Below are positions 51,487 through 60,103 of a stretch of 64,000 nt of DNA, in pieces. Position 1 is the first letter of the stretch; each line of letters opens with the position of its first letter. Made by a program: the position numbers and the translations under genes. Source of the stretch: Chryseobacterium sp. 6424 (GTDB taxonomy: Bacteria > Bacteroidota > Bacteroidia > Flavobacteriales > Weeksellaceae); NCBI RefSeq assembly GCF_003692615.1, contig NZ_CP023540.1, positions 2,522,304 to 2,586,303 of the forward strand. Direction: 5' to 3'. The notes under the pieces are model-generated. The model had not been told where the DNA came from. It ran no database searches and saw only the letters and a program-made list of their open reading frames with translations.

Positions 51487-52764
51487 TTAACTGAAAAACC
51501 GGTAATCCGCTTCAGGTAAAGTATTGTTTTTAAGCATATTTTCATACTCCGCAGACATTTTAGCGCGCCCGAACGTATTCTTGCCCGACATACTGGCCAG
51601 GCGAATCTTATCTTTCCCAAACTTCCGGTTAAGCCTGTCCATCATCTTCATCACCGGCACATGTTTTACATCATCGTCTTTTACGAATAGGCTGGGGATC
51701 CTTTCATTGTCCGGAATCAGCTCTGTTACCAGCACGCCGGCTTTCTTGTAGTGGTAGCCATCCCTGTAGATCGCCTCAAAAATGCGGTTGGCTGCCTTTG
51801 CCAGTACAATAGAAGAGCTGCTGGGATTAGGCAATTGTACCGTAAGGCCGTTTTTATACTCACCCAGATCTGTCCGAAACCTGTTGGTCTGGATGAAAAC
51901 AGTAATTTCTTTACAGCACGAATGTTGCTTCCGGAGTTTTTCCGCACAATACATCGTAAAGGTTTCAATACGCTCTCTTAATTCTTCCTTATCAGCGATC
52001 ATTTCCATGAAACTGCGGCTCACACAGATTGTTTTCTTCTTCGATGGCTCTTCCAGTATCAGTTGCGGTTGCCCTTTCAATTCATTCATCATGCGTATGC
52101 CATGCACGCCCATGGTTTGTTTTAACCAAATATCAGGCTTCTGTAGCAGGTCCCAAGCTTTATGAACACCATTTTCAGTCATTTTGCAAGCATATCTGCG
52201 GCCAATTCCCCACACATCTTTTATGGGCAGCCAGCGCAGCGCTTTTTCAATTTTTTCAGGGGTATTTAGTATATAGACACCGTCTGCAAATTGTTCTGGA
52301 AATTTCTTGACGATTCTGTTGGCGACTTTACACAGTGTTTTGCTCGGAGCAACACCGATGCTTACCGGGATCTGGTACTGATCCATGATTTTCTGGCGGA
52401 GTTCCGCACAGTAAGTAGGTAAATTAAAATATTTAAAACCATGAAAATCCAGGAAGAGTTCATCAATGCTATAGACCTCATGATCCATTGCGTACGATTT
52501 GGCCAATGCGGTAATTTGCTGACTCAGGTAGTTGTAAAGCTCGAATTTGGCAGAGAAAACCTTTACGTTATTCTTCTCAAAAATGGCCTGATATTTAAAG
52601 GCTGGCGCTCCCATTGGGATGCCGAGCGCTTTGGCCTCATTACTGCGCGAGATTACGCATCCATCATTGTTAGATAGCACTACAACCGCTTGATTTTCAA
52701 GTGTTTTGTCCAGCGTTCGCTCACAGGAAACAAAGAAATTATTGCAGTCAACAAGCGCGTACAT
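51487..52764 (-). CDS. UmuC-type Y-family DNA polymerase
   Basis: 425 residues. The polymerase palm has its first Asp in ALVDCNNFFVSCERT and the SIDE motif in YSIDELFLDFHG. NNDGCVISRSNEAKALGIPM is characteristic of UmuC rather than DinB. The C-terminal half has the UmuC-type little-finger region. It performs translesion synthesis. No umuD/lexA-like gene is adjacent, which is unusual because umuC normally follows umuD. A TAATTTTG promoter-like box is at 52801-52808. Confidence 0.92.
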   Translation of the reverse strand: MYALVDCNNFFVSCERTLDKTLENQAVVVLSNNDGCVISRSNEAKALGIPMGAPAFKYQAIFEKNNVKVFSAKFELYNYLSQQITALAKSYAMDHEVYSIDELFLDFHGFKYFNLPTYCAELRQKIMDQYQIPVSIGVAPSKTLCKVANRIVKKFPEQFADGVYILNTPEKIEKALRWLPIKDVWGIGRRYACKMTENGVHKAWDLLQKPDIWLKQTMGVHGIRMMNELKGQPQLILEEPSKKKTICVSRSFMEMIADKEELRERIETFTMYCAEKLRKQHSCCKEITVFIQTNRFRTDLGEYKNGLTVQLPNPSSSSIVLAKAANRIFEAIYRDGYHYKKAGVLVTELIPDNERIPSLFVKDDDVKHVPVMKMMDRLNRKFGKDKIRLASMSGKNTFGRAKMSAEYENMLKNNTLPEADYRFFS

Positions 52765-52800
52765 GAGGTTTTTTTGGAAGTTTAGGCTGATTATTTAATC

Positions 52801-52808
52801 CAAAATTA
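52801..52808 (-). promoter_or_regulatory. Flavobacterial -7 box for umuC
   Basis: TAATTTTG on the minus strand, 36 bp before the ATG. No SOS-type palindrome was recognised nearby. Confidence 0.35.
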
Positions 52809-52833
52809 GGACTAAATTTTTAATAAAAAAAGC

Positions 52834-53739
52834 CTATTTCCATTTATTCCATTTACTGTCAATGTCTCTTGGGGAAAGGGTGACAAACAGGGACTTCAGT
52901 TCAGCCATGTTAATATTGGCATTATTCCCGTTATTGAAAATATCGAAAATCTCCTGTTTCTTCGTATCAATAAAGATGTTTACAGGGTAATTCATCTGGA
53001 AGTTGCTTTCGTAATTCCTTAGCTGCAATAAAGCCTCGGCGATGACTCTTTTGCCTGAAGACTGGTCTTGCTTGCCCAGATTATCAAGTCCGGAGCGATG
53101 GTAGGTGTAATAAATGTTACGCAGCGTATTTTGTTCAGGTTTCAGGATGTTGTCAATAAGTGCGGCGCGTGTTCTGGGACCTTCCATCAAAGACCAACCT
53201 GCGAATTTTTGGTTCTGTGCGTTATTTGAAATTTTCTGTGCCTTCTCAAACCATTGCTGGCCGCCACGTACCTGAAAACTGTCGCCATCGAAGCCTAAAA
53301 TCGTATATACATAAAAACTCACCACGTCAATGAGGTTTTTCCCCGAAAACTGCCGTTCATTGAATACCAGATTTTCATTTTCGGTATAATCAAAACTGAA
53401 ATTGGTGTCATTTATATTCAGCAATGGTGTTTCATAAGTAGTATTGAAAACAGGGCGAACCGCCTGCACCACAATAGTTCCTTTAAAATTGCCACTTCCG
53501 CTGCGCTCTGTAATCACAATGGCGAAATTAGACTTTATCTTTTCAAAATTCTGTAATTTCTTGCCCGTCCAACTGGTATTGTTAATGAAATCGCGGAGGT
53601 TTTTCTCGAGCGTTTGGTACACCTGCGTATTGCTGCCGCCGATTTGCTGCGCGTTTATCTGTACGGTAGAAAGCAGCTCCTGCGAAAAGGCAAACGGAAA
53701 CGTAAATAAAAGAATGAATACAGAAAATAGGTTCTTCAT
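52834..53739 (-). CDS. porD: DUF4835 protein, PorD-like T9SS component
   Basis: 301 residues. A signal peptide (about 1-19, ending AFSQ) is followed by ELLSTVQINAQQIGGSNTQV and ITERSGSGNFKGTIVVQAVRP. YTENENLVFNERQFSGKNLID and SPRDIDSKWNKWK at the end are typical of DUF4835, which is named PorD in type IX secretion annotations. It is predicted to be periplasmic or outer-membrane associated. It follows coaBC by 36 bp, the usual flavobacterial neighbourhood. Confidence 0.85.
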   Translation of the reverse strand: MKNLFSVFILLFTFPFAFSQELLSTVQINAQQIGGSNTQVYQTLEKNLRDFINNTSWTGKKLQNFEKIKSNFAIVITERSGSGNFKGTIVVQAVRPVFNTTYETPLLNINDTNFSFDYTENENLVFNERQFSGKNLIDVVSFYVYTILGFDGDSFQVRGGQQWFEKAQKISNNAQNQKFAGWSLMEGPRTRAALIDNILKPEQNTLRNIYYTYHRSGLDNLGKQDQSSGKRVIAEALLQLRNYESNFQMNYPVNIFIDTKKQEIFDIFNNGNNANINMAELKSLFVTLSPRDIDSKWNKWK

Positions 53740-53775
53740 GTGGATATAAAGTTTGAAAACGGTAATTTAACAATA

Positions 53776-54978
53776 TTATTTCAGCAGCTGTTCTTCGGCA
53801 AAATCCAAAATATCGCGGGCCACTTCCTGTTTGTGCTTCAAGGAAAATTCTCTAGCGCCGGATTGGGTGAGAATCTTTATCTTATTCGTGTCTTTTTTAA
53901 AGCCGGCACCTTCGTCACGTAGTGAATTCAGTACAATCATGTCAAGATTTTTCTTCTGAAGTTTCTGCAGCGCATGCTCCTCTTCATCGTTAGTCTCCAG
54001 CGCGAAACCAATCAGGAACTGCTTTTTTTTCTGCGCACCCATCGTTTTCAGGATGTCAGGGTTTTTTACGAGTTCTATCGTCAGCGAGTCGTCATTTTTC
54101 TTGATTTTCTGTACAGCGATTTCCTTCGGCGCATAATCTGCTACCGCCGCACTGGCAATAACCATATCTGCCTGATCGTAATGCTTGAAGACTTCCTCAT
54201 ACATATCTTTGGCGGAAATTACGGGACAGACCCGGATATTTTGATGATTGATTAGTTCCGATGTAGGTCCCGAAACCAAAATCACCTCTGCGCCGCGTTC
54301 GGCAGCTGCCTTAGCCAATGCGAAACCCATTTTTCCTGATGAATGGTTTCCTATGAAGCGCACCGGATCTATGGCTTCATACGTAGGACCAGCGGTTATC
54401 AATACTTTTTTCCCGGTAAGTGATTTTTTCTTGGAACTTTCAAAATACTGGCAGAAGATGTCAATAATCGTTTCTGGTTCCGCCATTCGTCCCTGACCTG
54501 AAAGTCCACTTGCCAGTTCACCGGTTTCTGCAGGGATTACGATGTGCCCGAAATCCTCTGCCAGCGCCAGATTCTGTTGGGTACTCGGATGCTGATACAT
54601 ATCGAGATCCATCGCCGGAGCAATGAAAACCGGGCATTTAGCAGACAGATAAGTGGCGATAACTAAATTATCGCACTGCCCATGCATCATTTTCGCCAGG
54701 GTGTTTGCGGTGCACGGCGCCATCAAAATTGCGTCGGCCCAAAGCGCCAGTTCTACATGGTTGTTCCAGGTGTCGTTTTCGCTGTAAAAATCTGAGAAAA
54801 CCGGTCTTTTTGAAAGTGTAGATAAGGTAAGCTTTGAAACGAAATGTTGCGCAGCAGGCGTCATTAATATTTGTATTTCAGCGCCTTGTTTGATAAGTTG
54901 CCTTACGAGTATATTGATTTTGTACGCAGCAATTCCGCCAGAAACGCAAATGAGGATTTTCTTTTCCTGAAGTGGCAT
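53776..54978 (-). CDS. coaBC: Phosphopantothenoylcysteine decarboxylase / phosphopantothenate-cysteine ligase
   Basis: 400 residues. It carries out two steps of coenzyme A synthesis. The N-terminal FMN-dependent CoaC part (about 1-180) has [15 protein letters not shown] and [14 protein letters not shown]. The C-terminal CoaB part has [20 protein letters not shown] and [13 protein letters not shown], with the [15 protein letters not shown] end. It lies between rpoZ and porD, reading left. Confidence 0.96.
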   Translation of the reverse strand: MPLQEKKILICVSGGIAAYKINILVRQLIKQGAEIQILMTPAAQHFVSKLTLSTLSKRPVFSDFYSENDTWNNHVELALWADAILMAPCTANTLAKMMHGQCDNLVIATYLSAKCPVFIAPAMDLDMYQHPSTQQNLALAEDFGHIVIPAETGELASGLSGQGRMAEPETIIDIFCQYFESSKKKSLTGKKVLITAGPTYEAIDPVRFIGNHSSGKMGFALAKAAAERGAEVILVSGPTSELINHQNIRVCPVISAKDMYEEVFKHYDQADMVIASAAVADYAPKEIAVQKIKKNDDSLTIELVKNPDILKTMGAQKKKQFLIGFALETNDEEEHALQKLQKKNLDMIVLNSLRDEGAGFKKDTNKIKILTQSGAREFSLKHKQEVARDILDFAEEQLLK

Positions 54979-55041
54979 TTAAGATATTTTAGTGGAAACG
55001 AATTTACTTAATTTTTTTTAAGAGCATGGCTTTATAACGCG

Positions 55042-55073
55042 AAAAGCCACACGCGTGGGGCATTGTGGCTTTT
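55042..55073. terminator. Hairpin terminator between rpoZ and coaBC
   Basis: Arms AAAAGCCACA (55042-55051) and TGTGGCTTTT (55064-55073). The long T-run is on the plus strand, while both neighbouring genes are on the minus strand, where only four T follow, so its efficiency for rpoZ is uncertain. Confidence 0.5.
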
Positions 55074-55094
55074 ATTTTTTTTGAAAAGAAACGG

Positions 55095-55418
55095 TTAGTT
55101 TCTTTCGTCGGTATGTCGGAAGTATACTTCGCCATCCAACCACTCGCGGATAGCTATGGAAGTAGGTTTCGGAAGTTTTTCGTAATGCTTGGAGATTTCG
55201 ATCTGCTCGCGGTTTTCAAAAACTTCTTCCAGTGTAGAATTGTGCACGGCAAATTCATCCAGTTTATTATGTAGTTCGGAGCGGATTTCTGCATTGATCT
55301 GCTCTGCTCTTTTTCCCATAATTACGATGGCTTCGTAGATAGAACCCACTTTTTCCTCGATTTTATCTCGGTCGTAAGTTATTGTACTTAGTTCGGCTTT
55401 AGAATCTTTAGCGCTCAT
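55095..55418 (-). CDS. rpoZ: DNA-directed RNA polymerase subunit omega (Bacteroidota type)
   Basis: 107 residues. It has the Rpb6/omega-like pattern KVGSIYEAIVIMGKRAEQIN, equivalent to the N-terminal omega helix that braces the beta' subunit, followed by a helical part and the ending IREWLDGEVYFRHTDERN. Omega helps assembly and stability of RNA polymerase. It lies between bamD and coaBC, an order typical of Flavobacteriia. Confidence 0.9.
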   Translation of the reverse strand: MSAKDSKAELSTITYDRDKIEEKVGSIYEAIVIMGKRAEQINAEIRSELHNKLDEFAVHNSTLEEVFENREQIEISKHYEKLPKPTSIAIREWLDGEVYFRHTDERN

Positions 55419-55447
55419 TTTCGGTTGATTGTTATATTTAGAGTTTG

Positions 55448-55455
55448 CAAATATA
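55448..55455 (-). promoter_or_regulatory. Flavobacterial -7 box for rpoZ
   Basis: TATATTTG on the minus strand, 30 bp before the rpoZ ATG, placed in the 41-bp gap after bamD. Confidence 0.5.
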
Positions 55456-55459
55456 CAGC

Positions 55460-56434
55460 TTATTTCTGAATGTTGAAAGTAGCTGCTGGCGCGGGTGTTG
55501 CGGCGGCGGCACTGTCTCTGCGTGCTTGGTTGCTTTTCTTTTCTGCTTCGCGCTGGTCTCTTTCGGCATTTTGGCGGGCTTCTTCCTCACGCTGCTTCTC
55601 TAGTAGTTCTTTCTTTCTTTCCTCCACTTTCTTCTCCAGTTCCAGGAAGTTGGCTTTTTCGGTGTTTAGTTTGTTGCGAAGGTCAGCTGCAAGTTTGGCA
55701 TTCGCCGTATCCGGCATTTCGCGTTCTACCTGTCGGGTGAAGGCAAGGGCGCTTTCAATTCGGTCTTTTTTAAGGTCATACACAGAGTTTACAGCCAGTT
55801 CGTATCTTGATCTTAAAATATATTCGTAGATCTTTGGGCTAAGTTTAGTCGCCGGAAAATCTGAAAGTACATTCTCGAAAGCCACATTCGCTGCCTTGTA
55901 ATCAGCCATCTTATAATATTGGCGGGCATTTTCGTAAGCTTTAAACTCTAGTTTGTACGTTAGTTCATCAATAAGTGTATTGATGTTTTTGGACTTCTCG
56001 GAATTTGGATAGTTATTCAGAAAGTTTTGTAACTCGTTGATGGCCAACTCGGTACTTGATTGGTCCAAATTATAATCCATAGAACCTTCGTAGTAGCAAA
56101 GCGCAGACATGTAGGCGGCATCTTCGGCACGCGGATCTTGGGGAAAGGTGACAGAAAAATTCTTGAACTGGTGGCCGGCTAATTTGTAGTTTTTGTCGTA
56201 ATAATTCGCGTAGGCAGAGTTGTACACTACATTCGGCGCATCATCCGTACCGGCTACAAGGTTCGAAAGTCTTTCGTAAAGCACCAGCGCGTTGGCCCAT
56301 TTTTTATTCTCGAAGTTTTCGTTGGCAACTTTCAGGATATAATCTTTATCTGCGCTTTTCAGCGCCATTTCCTGCTGTCTGTTACAAGCTGAAAGCGCTA
56401 AAAAAGCCAGCAGAACGATCAAATATTTTTTCAT
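55460..56434 (-). CDS. bamD: Outer-membrane assembly lipoprotein BamD
   Basis: 324 residues from the ATG at 56434. The longer frame starts with TTG at 56485, inside a TATTTTTG promoter box. The lipobox is ALSAC, near residue 16. TPR-like helices span about 30-240, with WANALVLYERLSNLV and RAEDAAYMSALCYYEGS typical of BamD, which helps BamA fold outer-membrane proteins. After about residue 250 a coiled, Glu/Arg/Ala-rich extension ends in an Ala/Pro-rich tail; this extension is longer than in proteobacterial BamD. Confidence 0.9.
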   Translation of the reverse strand: MKKYLIVLLAFLALSACNRQQEMALKSADKDYILKVANENFENKKWANALVLYERLSNLVAGTDDAPNVVYNSAYANYYDKNYKLAGHQFKNFSVTFPQDPRAEDAAYMSALCYYEGSMDYNLDQSSTELAINELQNFLNNYPNSEKSKNINTLIDELTYKLEFKAYENARQYYKMADYKAANVAFENVLSDFPATKLSPKIYEYILRSRYELAVNSVYDLKKDRIESALAFTRQVEREMPDTANAKLAADLRNKLNTEKANFLELEKKVEERKKELLEKQREEEARQNAERDQREAEKKSNQARRDSAAAATPAPAATFNIQK

Positions 56435-56482
56435 AAATCTTTTAAAACAGAAAGTTTCTTCACTTTTCTGCGGTTCAGTTTG

Positions 56483-56490
56483 CAAAAATA
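56483..56490 (-). promoter_or_regulatory. Flavobacterial -7 box for bamD
   Basis: TATTTTTG on the minus strand, 49 bp before the chosen bamD ATG; it overlaps and argues against the upstream TTG start. Confidence 0.4.
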
Positions 56491-56547
56491 TAATTTTTTT
56501 ATCAATAGATTTTTTTTTATGAATATTTAACGCATCAATTCCGGTTT

Positions 56548-57174
56548 TTACTGCGCATTGTAGCCCAACAACGAGAATATTGTTACCAGCAGGTTTGCCA
56601 GCACCTTGCTTTCGGCATCTTTTAGATAATTTTCTTCCTTCCCGGATACGTATAATTCATAAAAATTCTTGTTTCTTATCACAAACAGCGCGGCGCCCAA
56701 GATGAGGGTAAGGATGTCCTCGGCTTTTGGCGCGTTGGTAAAAACGCCGCTCGCGACTCCTTTTTTTACCACATCGTCGAGTTTGGAGGTAAATGTGGTG
56801 TAAAACTCCAGTAAATCATCTTTCAGGTTCTCTGTATGGCGAAGTTCCTGTGTGACAAACCCGTGGAAATAATTGAATTTAAAGAGTTGGTTCACTACGA
56901 ATTTTATCAGTTCGCGCATCTGCACTTCGGGCTTGCCATTTTTGATGGTTTCCGCAAACTCGGCAAAGCTTTCCCGCGTGCGCTGTACCCGGTAGCGGTA
57001 GAGGTAAGACATCATTTTTTCTTTCGAGCCGAAATAATAGGAGATCATCGCTACGTTGATGTGTGCCTCCGAAGAGATATCACGGATGGAGGTTCCTTCA
57101 AAACCTTTTTTGGCAATTAATTTTTCGGCCACATCAAGAATATGAATTTGCTTTTCAGTAAATTTTTTCTTCAT
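56548..57174 (-). CDS. TetR-family transcriptional regulator
   Basis: 208 residues from the ATG at 57174; the longer frame would begin with TTG and run into the divergent TatD-like gene. The N-terminal helix-turn-helix is HILDVAEKLIAKKGFEGTSI followed by RDISSEAHINVAMISYYFGS. The C-terminal ligand domain is helical, with no recognisable ligand signature. The 86-bp gap to the divergent TatD gene would be the natural operator region; no palindrome was identified there by eye. Confidence 0.9.
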   Translation of the reverse strand: MKKKFTEKQIHILDVAEKLIAKKGFEGTSIRDISSEAHINVAMISYYFGSKEKMMSYLYRYRVQRTRESFAEFAETIKNGKPEVQMRELIKFVVNQLFKFNYFHGFVTQELRHTENLKDDLLEFYTTFTSKLDDVVKKGVASGVFTNAPKAEDILTLILGAALFVIRNKNFYELYVSGKEENYLKDAESKVLANLLVTIFSLLGYNAQ

Positions 57175-57260
57175 CACGGTAATTTTAGTAAAGTTAGGTA
57201 AATTTACGCATTTCAAACAAGTGTTTAAGGCGATATTCCTGATATTCATTACCTTTACTG

Positions 57261-57890
57261 ATGTTTTTATTTGATTTTCATCATCATGATTCCACAAAAC
57301 AGAACGGAATCTATAATCTGAAATATGGTGAAGCGGCTCCGGACTTTTATTTTTCAGCCGGCATTCACCCTGATGCTGTTGATAAAAACCTTGCTCATCA
57401 GTTGAAATGGCTGTTAGATGTCGCTATATTAAATAACTGTGTCGCCATCGGTGAAGGCGGTTTAGATGGTAGGTTCCCCTTAACCGAAAACTTACAGCAG
57501 ACTGTTTTCCGGGAGCAGGTTGCTCTTGCGAATCAACTGCAAAAACCCCTGATTACCCATTGTGTGAAGAGATTTTCGCAGCTTATCCCTCTTATACGTG
57601 AGGCTACAGTACCCGTAATCATTCATGGGTTCAATAAAAGGAAAAGTATTGGCGACGAACTTTTGAAGAACGGCTGTTACTTAAGTTTTGGTAAATCATT
57701 GCTGTATGATGTAAATTTGCAGCACTTTTTCACAACGCTGGCTCCGGAGCGTTTTTTTCTGGAAACCGATTCGGCCCAGGCCAGTCTCAATGAACTTTAT
57801 TTAACGGCAGCAGCGCTCAGGCAAATGCCTGTAGAAGATTTTAAGGAACAAATTAATAACAATCTAAGGTCTATAAACATCCCAATATGA
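57261..57890 (+). CDS. TatD-family metal-dependent hydrolase
   Basis: 209 residues, shorter than the usual 255-265 of TatD. The first metal-binding HxH lies in LFDFHHHD, the Glu in AIGEGGLDG, the His residues in PLITHCVKRF and VIIHGF, and the Asp in FFLETDS, in the order of TatD nucleases. The N-terminal segment between HxH and GIHP is reduced, which accounts for the short length. It overlaps the next gene by 4 bp (ATGA). Confidence 0.88.
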   Translation: MFLFDFHHHDSTKQNGIYNLKYGEAAPDFYFSAGIHPDAVDKNLAHQLKWLLDVAILNNCVAIGEGGLDGRFPLTENLQQTVFREQVALANQLQKPLITHCVKRFSQLIPLIREATVPVIIHGFNKRKSIGDELLKNGCYLSFGKSLLYDVNLQHFFTTLAPERFFLETDSAQASLNELYLTAAALRQMPVEDFKEQINNNLRSINIPI

Positions 57891-58621
57891 AGAAAAACTG
57901 GCTCGAACGTACCGAACTTTTAGTGAAAGTACATGGTCTCGATACCCTGAAAGAGGCTAATGTGCTGGTAGTGGGACTGGGTGGCGTGGGATCTTTCGCG
58001 GCAGAGTTTCTTGCACGCGCGGGCATTGGTAAAATGACAATTGTGGATGGCGACACGGTAGATATTACCAACATCAACCGGCAATTACCGGCACTGCATT
58101 CAACAATTGGGCAGCCGAAGGTAGAACTTGTTGCTGAAAGGCTAAAGGACATCAACCCCGAACTGCAGCTTACCCAAATCAATGAGTTTCTTACGCCTGA
58201 ACGGATGGAGCAGGTGATTGATGCACAAAGGTTTAACTATATTTTGGATTGCATTGACAGTGTAAGCCCCAAGCTCTCTTTAATCATCGCTGCAAAAAGG
58301 CATAAGATAAAAATCGTCAGTTGCATGGGAGCCGGTGGAAAGACTGATCCTGCAAAAGTATCTGTTAAAGATTTAAGTAAGACAAACAACTGTTTCCTTG
58401 CTAAACAGGTACGTAAGCGTTTGAAAAAAGAAAAAATAAATAAAGGCGTGCGGTGTGTTTTTTCATCGGAAATACAGAACCAAGACAGTCTGAAGATGAC
58501 CGATGGCACCAATTTTAAAAGGTCTTTTTACGGAACCATCAGTTTCATCCCAGCGCTCTTCGGTTTATATGCCGCGGCAGAAGTCATCAATTATCTATTA
58601 AAACAAGACCGTGTGGCATAA
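57887..58621 (+). CDS. ThiF-family protein, tRNA threonylcarbamoyladenosine dehydratase (TcdA-like)
   Basis: 244 residues of the E1-like fold. The adenylate-binding motif is VLVVGLGGVGSFAAEFLARA, with DGDTVDITNINRQ and the catalytic region around SCMGAGGKTDPAKV. TcdA cyclises t6A to ct6A on tRNA, following the TsaB-dependent step. The protein matches TcdA/CsdL in length and lacks a ubiquitin-like partner nearby. Translationally coupled to tatD-like; rnpA follows after 3 bp. Confidence 0.88.
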   Translation: MKKNWLERTELLVKVHGLDTLKEANVLVVGLGGVGSFAAEFLARAGIGKMTIVDGDTVDITNINRQLPALHSTIGQPKVELVAERLKDINPELQLTQINEFLTPERMEQVIDAQRFNYILDCIDSVSPKLSLIIAAKRHKIKIVSCMGAGGKTDPAKVSVKDLSKTNNCFLAKQVRKRLKKEKINKGVRCVFSSEIQNQDSLKMTDGTNFKRSFYGTISFIPALFGLYAAAEVINYLLKQDRVA

Positions 58622-58624
58622 CCG

Positions 58625-59005
58625 ATGATAAAAGAAAATTACCCTGCCCGTGAAAAGTTGAAGCAGAAACGCCTCATCGACCTGCTTTTTGCAAAAGGAA
58701 AGTGGCAGACGTGTGGCAGTTTAAGAATAATCACCTTAAATCTTGAAGCAAAGCCACAAGAAGGTTTTAGCGTACCGATACAGAAAGTAGGCGTATCGGC
58801 CCCGAAACGTAATTTCAAGAAAGCGGTTGACCGAAACCGGATCAAGCGGCTTTTAAGAGAAGCTTACCGCAAGAATAAAATCATTTTTGAAGAAACTTTC
58901 GGCGCACAGTCCTTATCCATGCTTTTTTGGGTTTCCAAAGAAAAGCCTGCCGGCTATGCTGAAGTTGAGAAGCACTTGCTGGATCTTTGTAAAAGTAAAA
59001 AATAA
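58625..59005 (+). CDS. rnpA: Ribonuclease P protein component
   Basis: 126 residues. It assists the RNase P RNA in trimming tRNA 5' leaders. It has the family order LKQKRLIDLLFAKGK, PIQKVGVSAPKRNFKKAVDR and the RNR signature NRIKRLLREAYRKNK. The usual rpmH partner is not adjacent; instead it ends a tatD-tcdA-rnpA unit. Confidence 0.95.
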   Translation: MIKENYPAREKLKQKRLIDLLFAKGKWQTCGSLRIITLNLEAKPQEGFSVPIQKVGVSAPKRNFKKAVDRNRIKRLLREAYRKNKIIFEETFGAQSLSMLFWVSKEKPAGYAEVEKHLLDLCKSKK

Positions 59006-59024
59006 CCTTCATGTGCGTTTTTTG

Positions 59025-59032
59025 TACATTTG
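59025..59032 (+). promoter_or_regulatory. Flavobacterial -7 box for the DUF4126 gene
   Basis: TACATTTG, 30 bp before the ATG at 59063; fits TAnnTTTG. Confidence 0.45.
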
Positions 59033-59062
59033 ATGAAAGATCAACTTAAAAAATAACAAGAA

Positions 59063-59710
59063 ATGTACACAGATTTCCCATACGTATCCTATCTCATCAG
59101 TGCATTCATTGGTATTGGCTTAGCTGCGGCGACAGGTTTCCGGATTTTCTTGCCGATGTTTGCCGTGAGCCTTGCTTCCTATGTGGGCTGGATCCCTGCC
59201 AATGAAAATTTCGAGTGGCTGAGCGGTTTGCCCACCCTTATTGCTACAGGTGTAGCGATGATGGCCGAAATTTTAGCTTACTATATTCCTTTTGTAGATC
59301 ATCTGCTCGATACGGTTTCGGTTCCTCTGGCAACCATTGCGGGGTCCGTTATGTTTGCGAGCCAGTTTACCGATCTGGGCACTTTTCCGCAATGGGCGTT
59401 AGCGCTGATTGCCGGTGGCGGCACGGCTGCGGCCATTAGTTCCGGATTCGCAGGTACGCGCGTGGCTTCTACGGCGACTACGGCGGGCTTAGGCAATTCC
59501 GCAGTAGCCACTACAGAAACAGCAGGCGCGGGGCTGATGTCTTTTCTGGCGCTTGCAGCACCAGTCATTGCTTTTATTGTGGCTGCATTACTGTTGATAC
59601 TGGTCTTTATTTTTGGCCGGAAACTCTGGCGGAAACTCTCAGGCCACAAACGCTCCACATCCGTTACAACGATAGATGTAGAAGTGGTGGACCGTAAAAA
59701 TATTGAATAA
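59063..59710 (+). CDS. DUF4126 membrane protein
   Basis: 215 residues with about five hydrophobic segments. The pattern GIGLAAATGFRIFLPMFAVS, then PTLIATGVAMMAEILAYYIP and a Gly/Ala/Thr-rich central stretch with TRVASTATTAGLGN, matches my recollection of DUF4126. The C-terminal tail after the last helix is basic and hydrophilic. Function is unknown. It has its own promoter box and is convergent with the TauE-like gene. Confidence 0.82.
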   Translation: MYTDFPYVSYLISAFIGIGLAAATGFRIFLPMFAVSLASYVGWIPANENFEWLSGLPTLIATGVAMMAEILAYYIPFVDHLLDTVSVPLATIAGSVMFASQFTDLGTFPQWALALIAGGGTAAAISSGFAGTRVASTATTAGLGNSAVATTETAGAGLMSFLALAAPVIAFIVAALLLILVFIFGRKLWRKLSGHKRSTSVTTIDVEVVDRKNIE

Positions 59711-59712
59711 AT

Positions 59713-60087
59713 TTATTTCTGGAAGAACATTTTGGCCGCTACCGCTATCAATAATATTGCAAAAACCTTCCGTAACATTTCCTGGGAAATATTAATGGCA
59801 GTTTTACTACCCAAATAACTGCCGAGAACAAACCCTACACAAAGTATAAGTGTGGTTTTAAGATCGACATTACCGGTTTTATGATAATTTAAAACGCCTA
59901 AGATACCAACCGGAAAAAGCAGTAAAGCAAGCGTTGTCCCCTGCGCCTTGTGTTGGGTAAAACCGAAAAGTAATACTAAAACCGGAACCATCACAATGCC
60001 ACCGCCAATGCCTACCAGTCCGCTGAGGTAACCGGCAACAATACCGAGAATTATTAGTCCTATAATGATTGAAGCATCCATTTTCAT
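59713..60087 (-). CDS. TauE/SafE-family membrane protein, half-size
   Basis: 124 residues with four hydrophobic helices. The motif GYLSGLVGIGGGIVMVPVLV is the repeated core of TauE/SafE permeases, which in full-length form (about 250) has two such repeats. This protein has one, so it would need to dimerise; half-size members are frequent in Bacteroidota. The exported anion (sulfite or sulfonate class) is not predictable. It follows the hypothetical gene by 16 bp. Confidence 0.85.
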   Translation of the reverse strand: MKMDASIIIGLIILGIVAGYLSGLVGIGGGIVMVPVLVLLFGFTQHKAQGTTLALLLFPVGILGVLNYHKTGNVDLKTTLILCVGFVLGSYLGSKTAINISQEMLRKVFAILLIAVAAKMFFQK

Positions 60088-60103
60088 ACGGTTTTTAGTT
60101 AAT

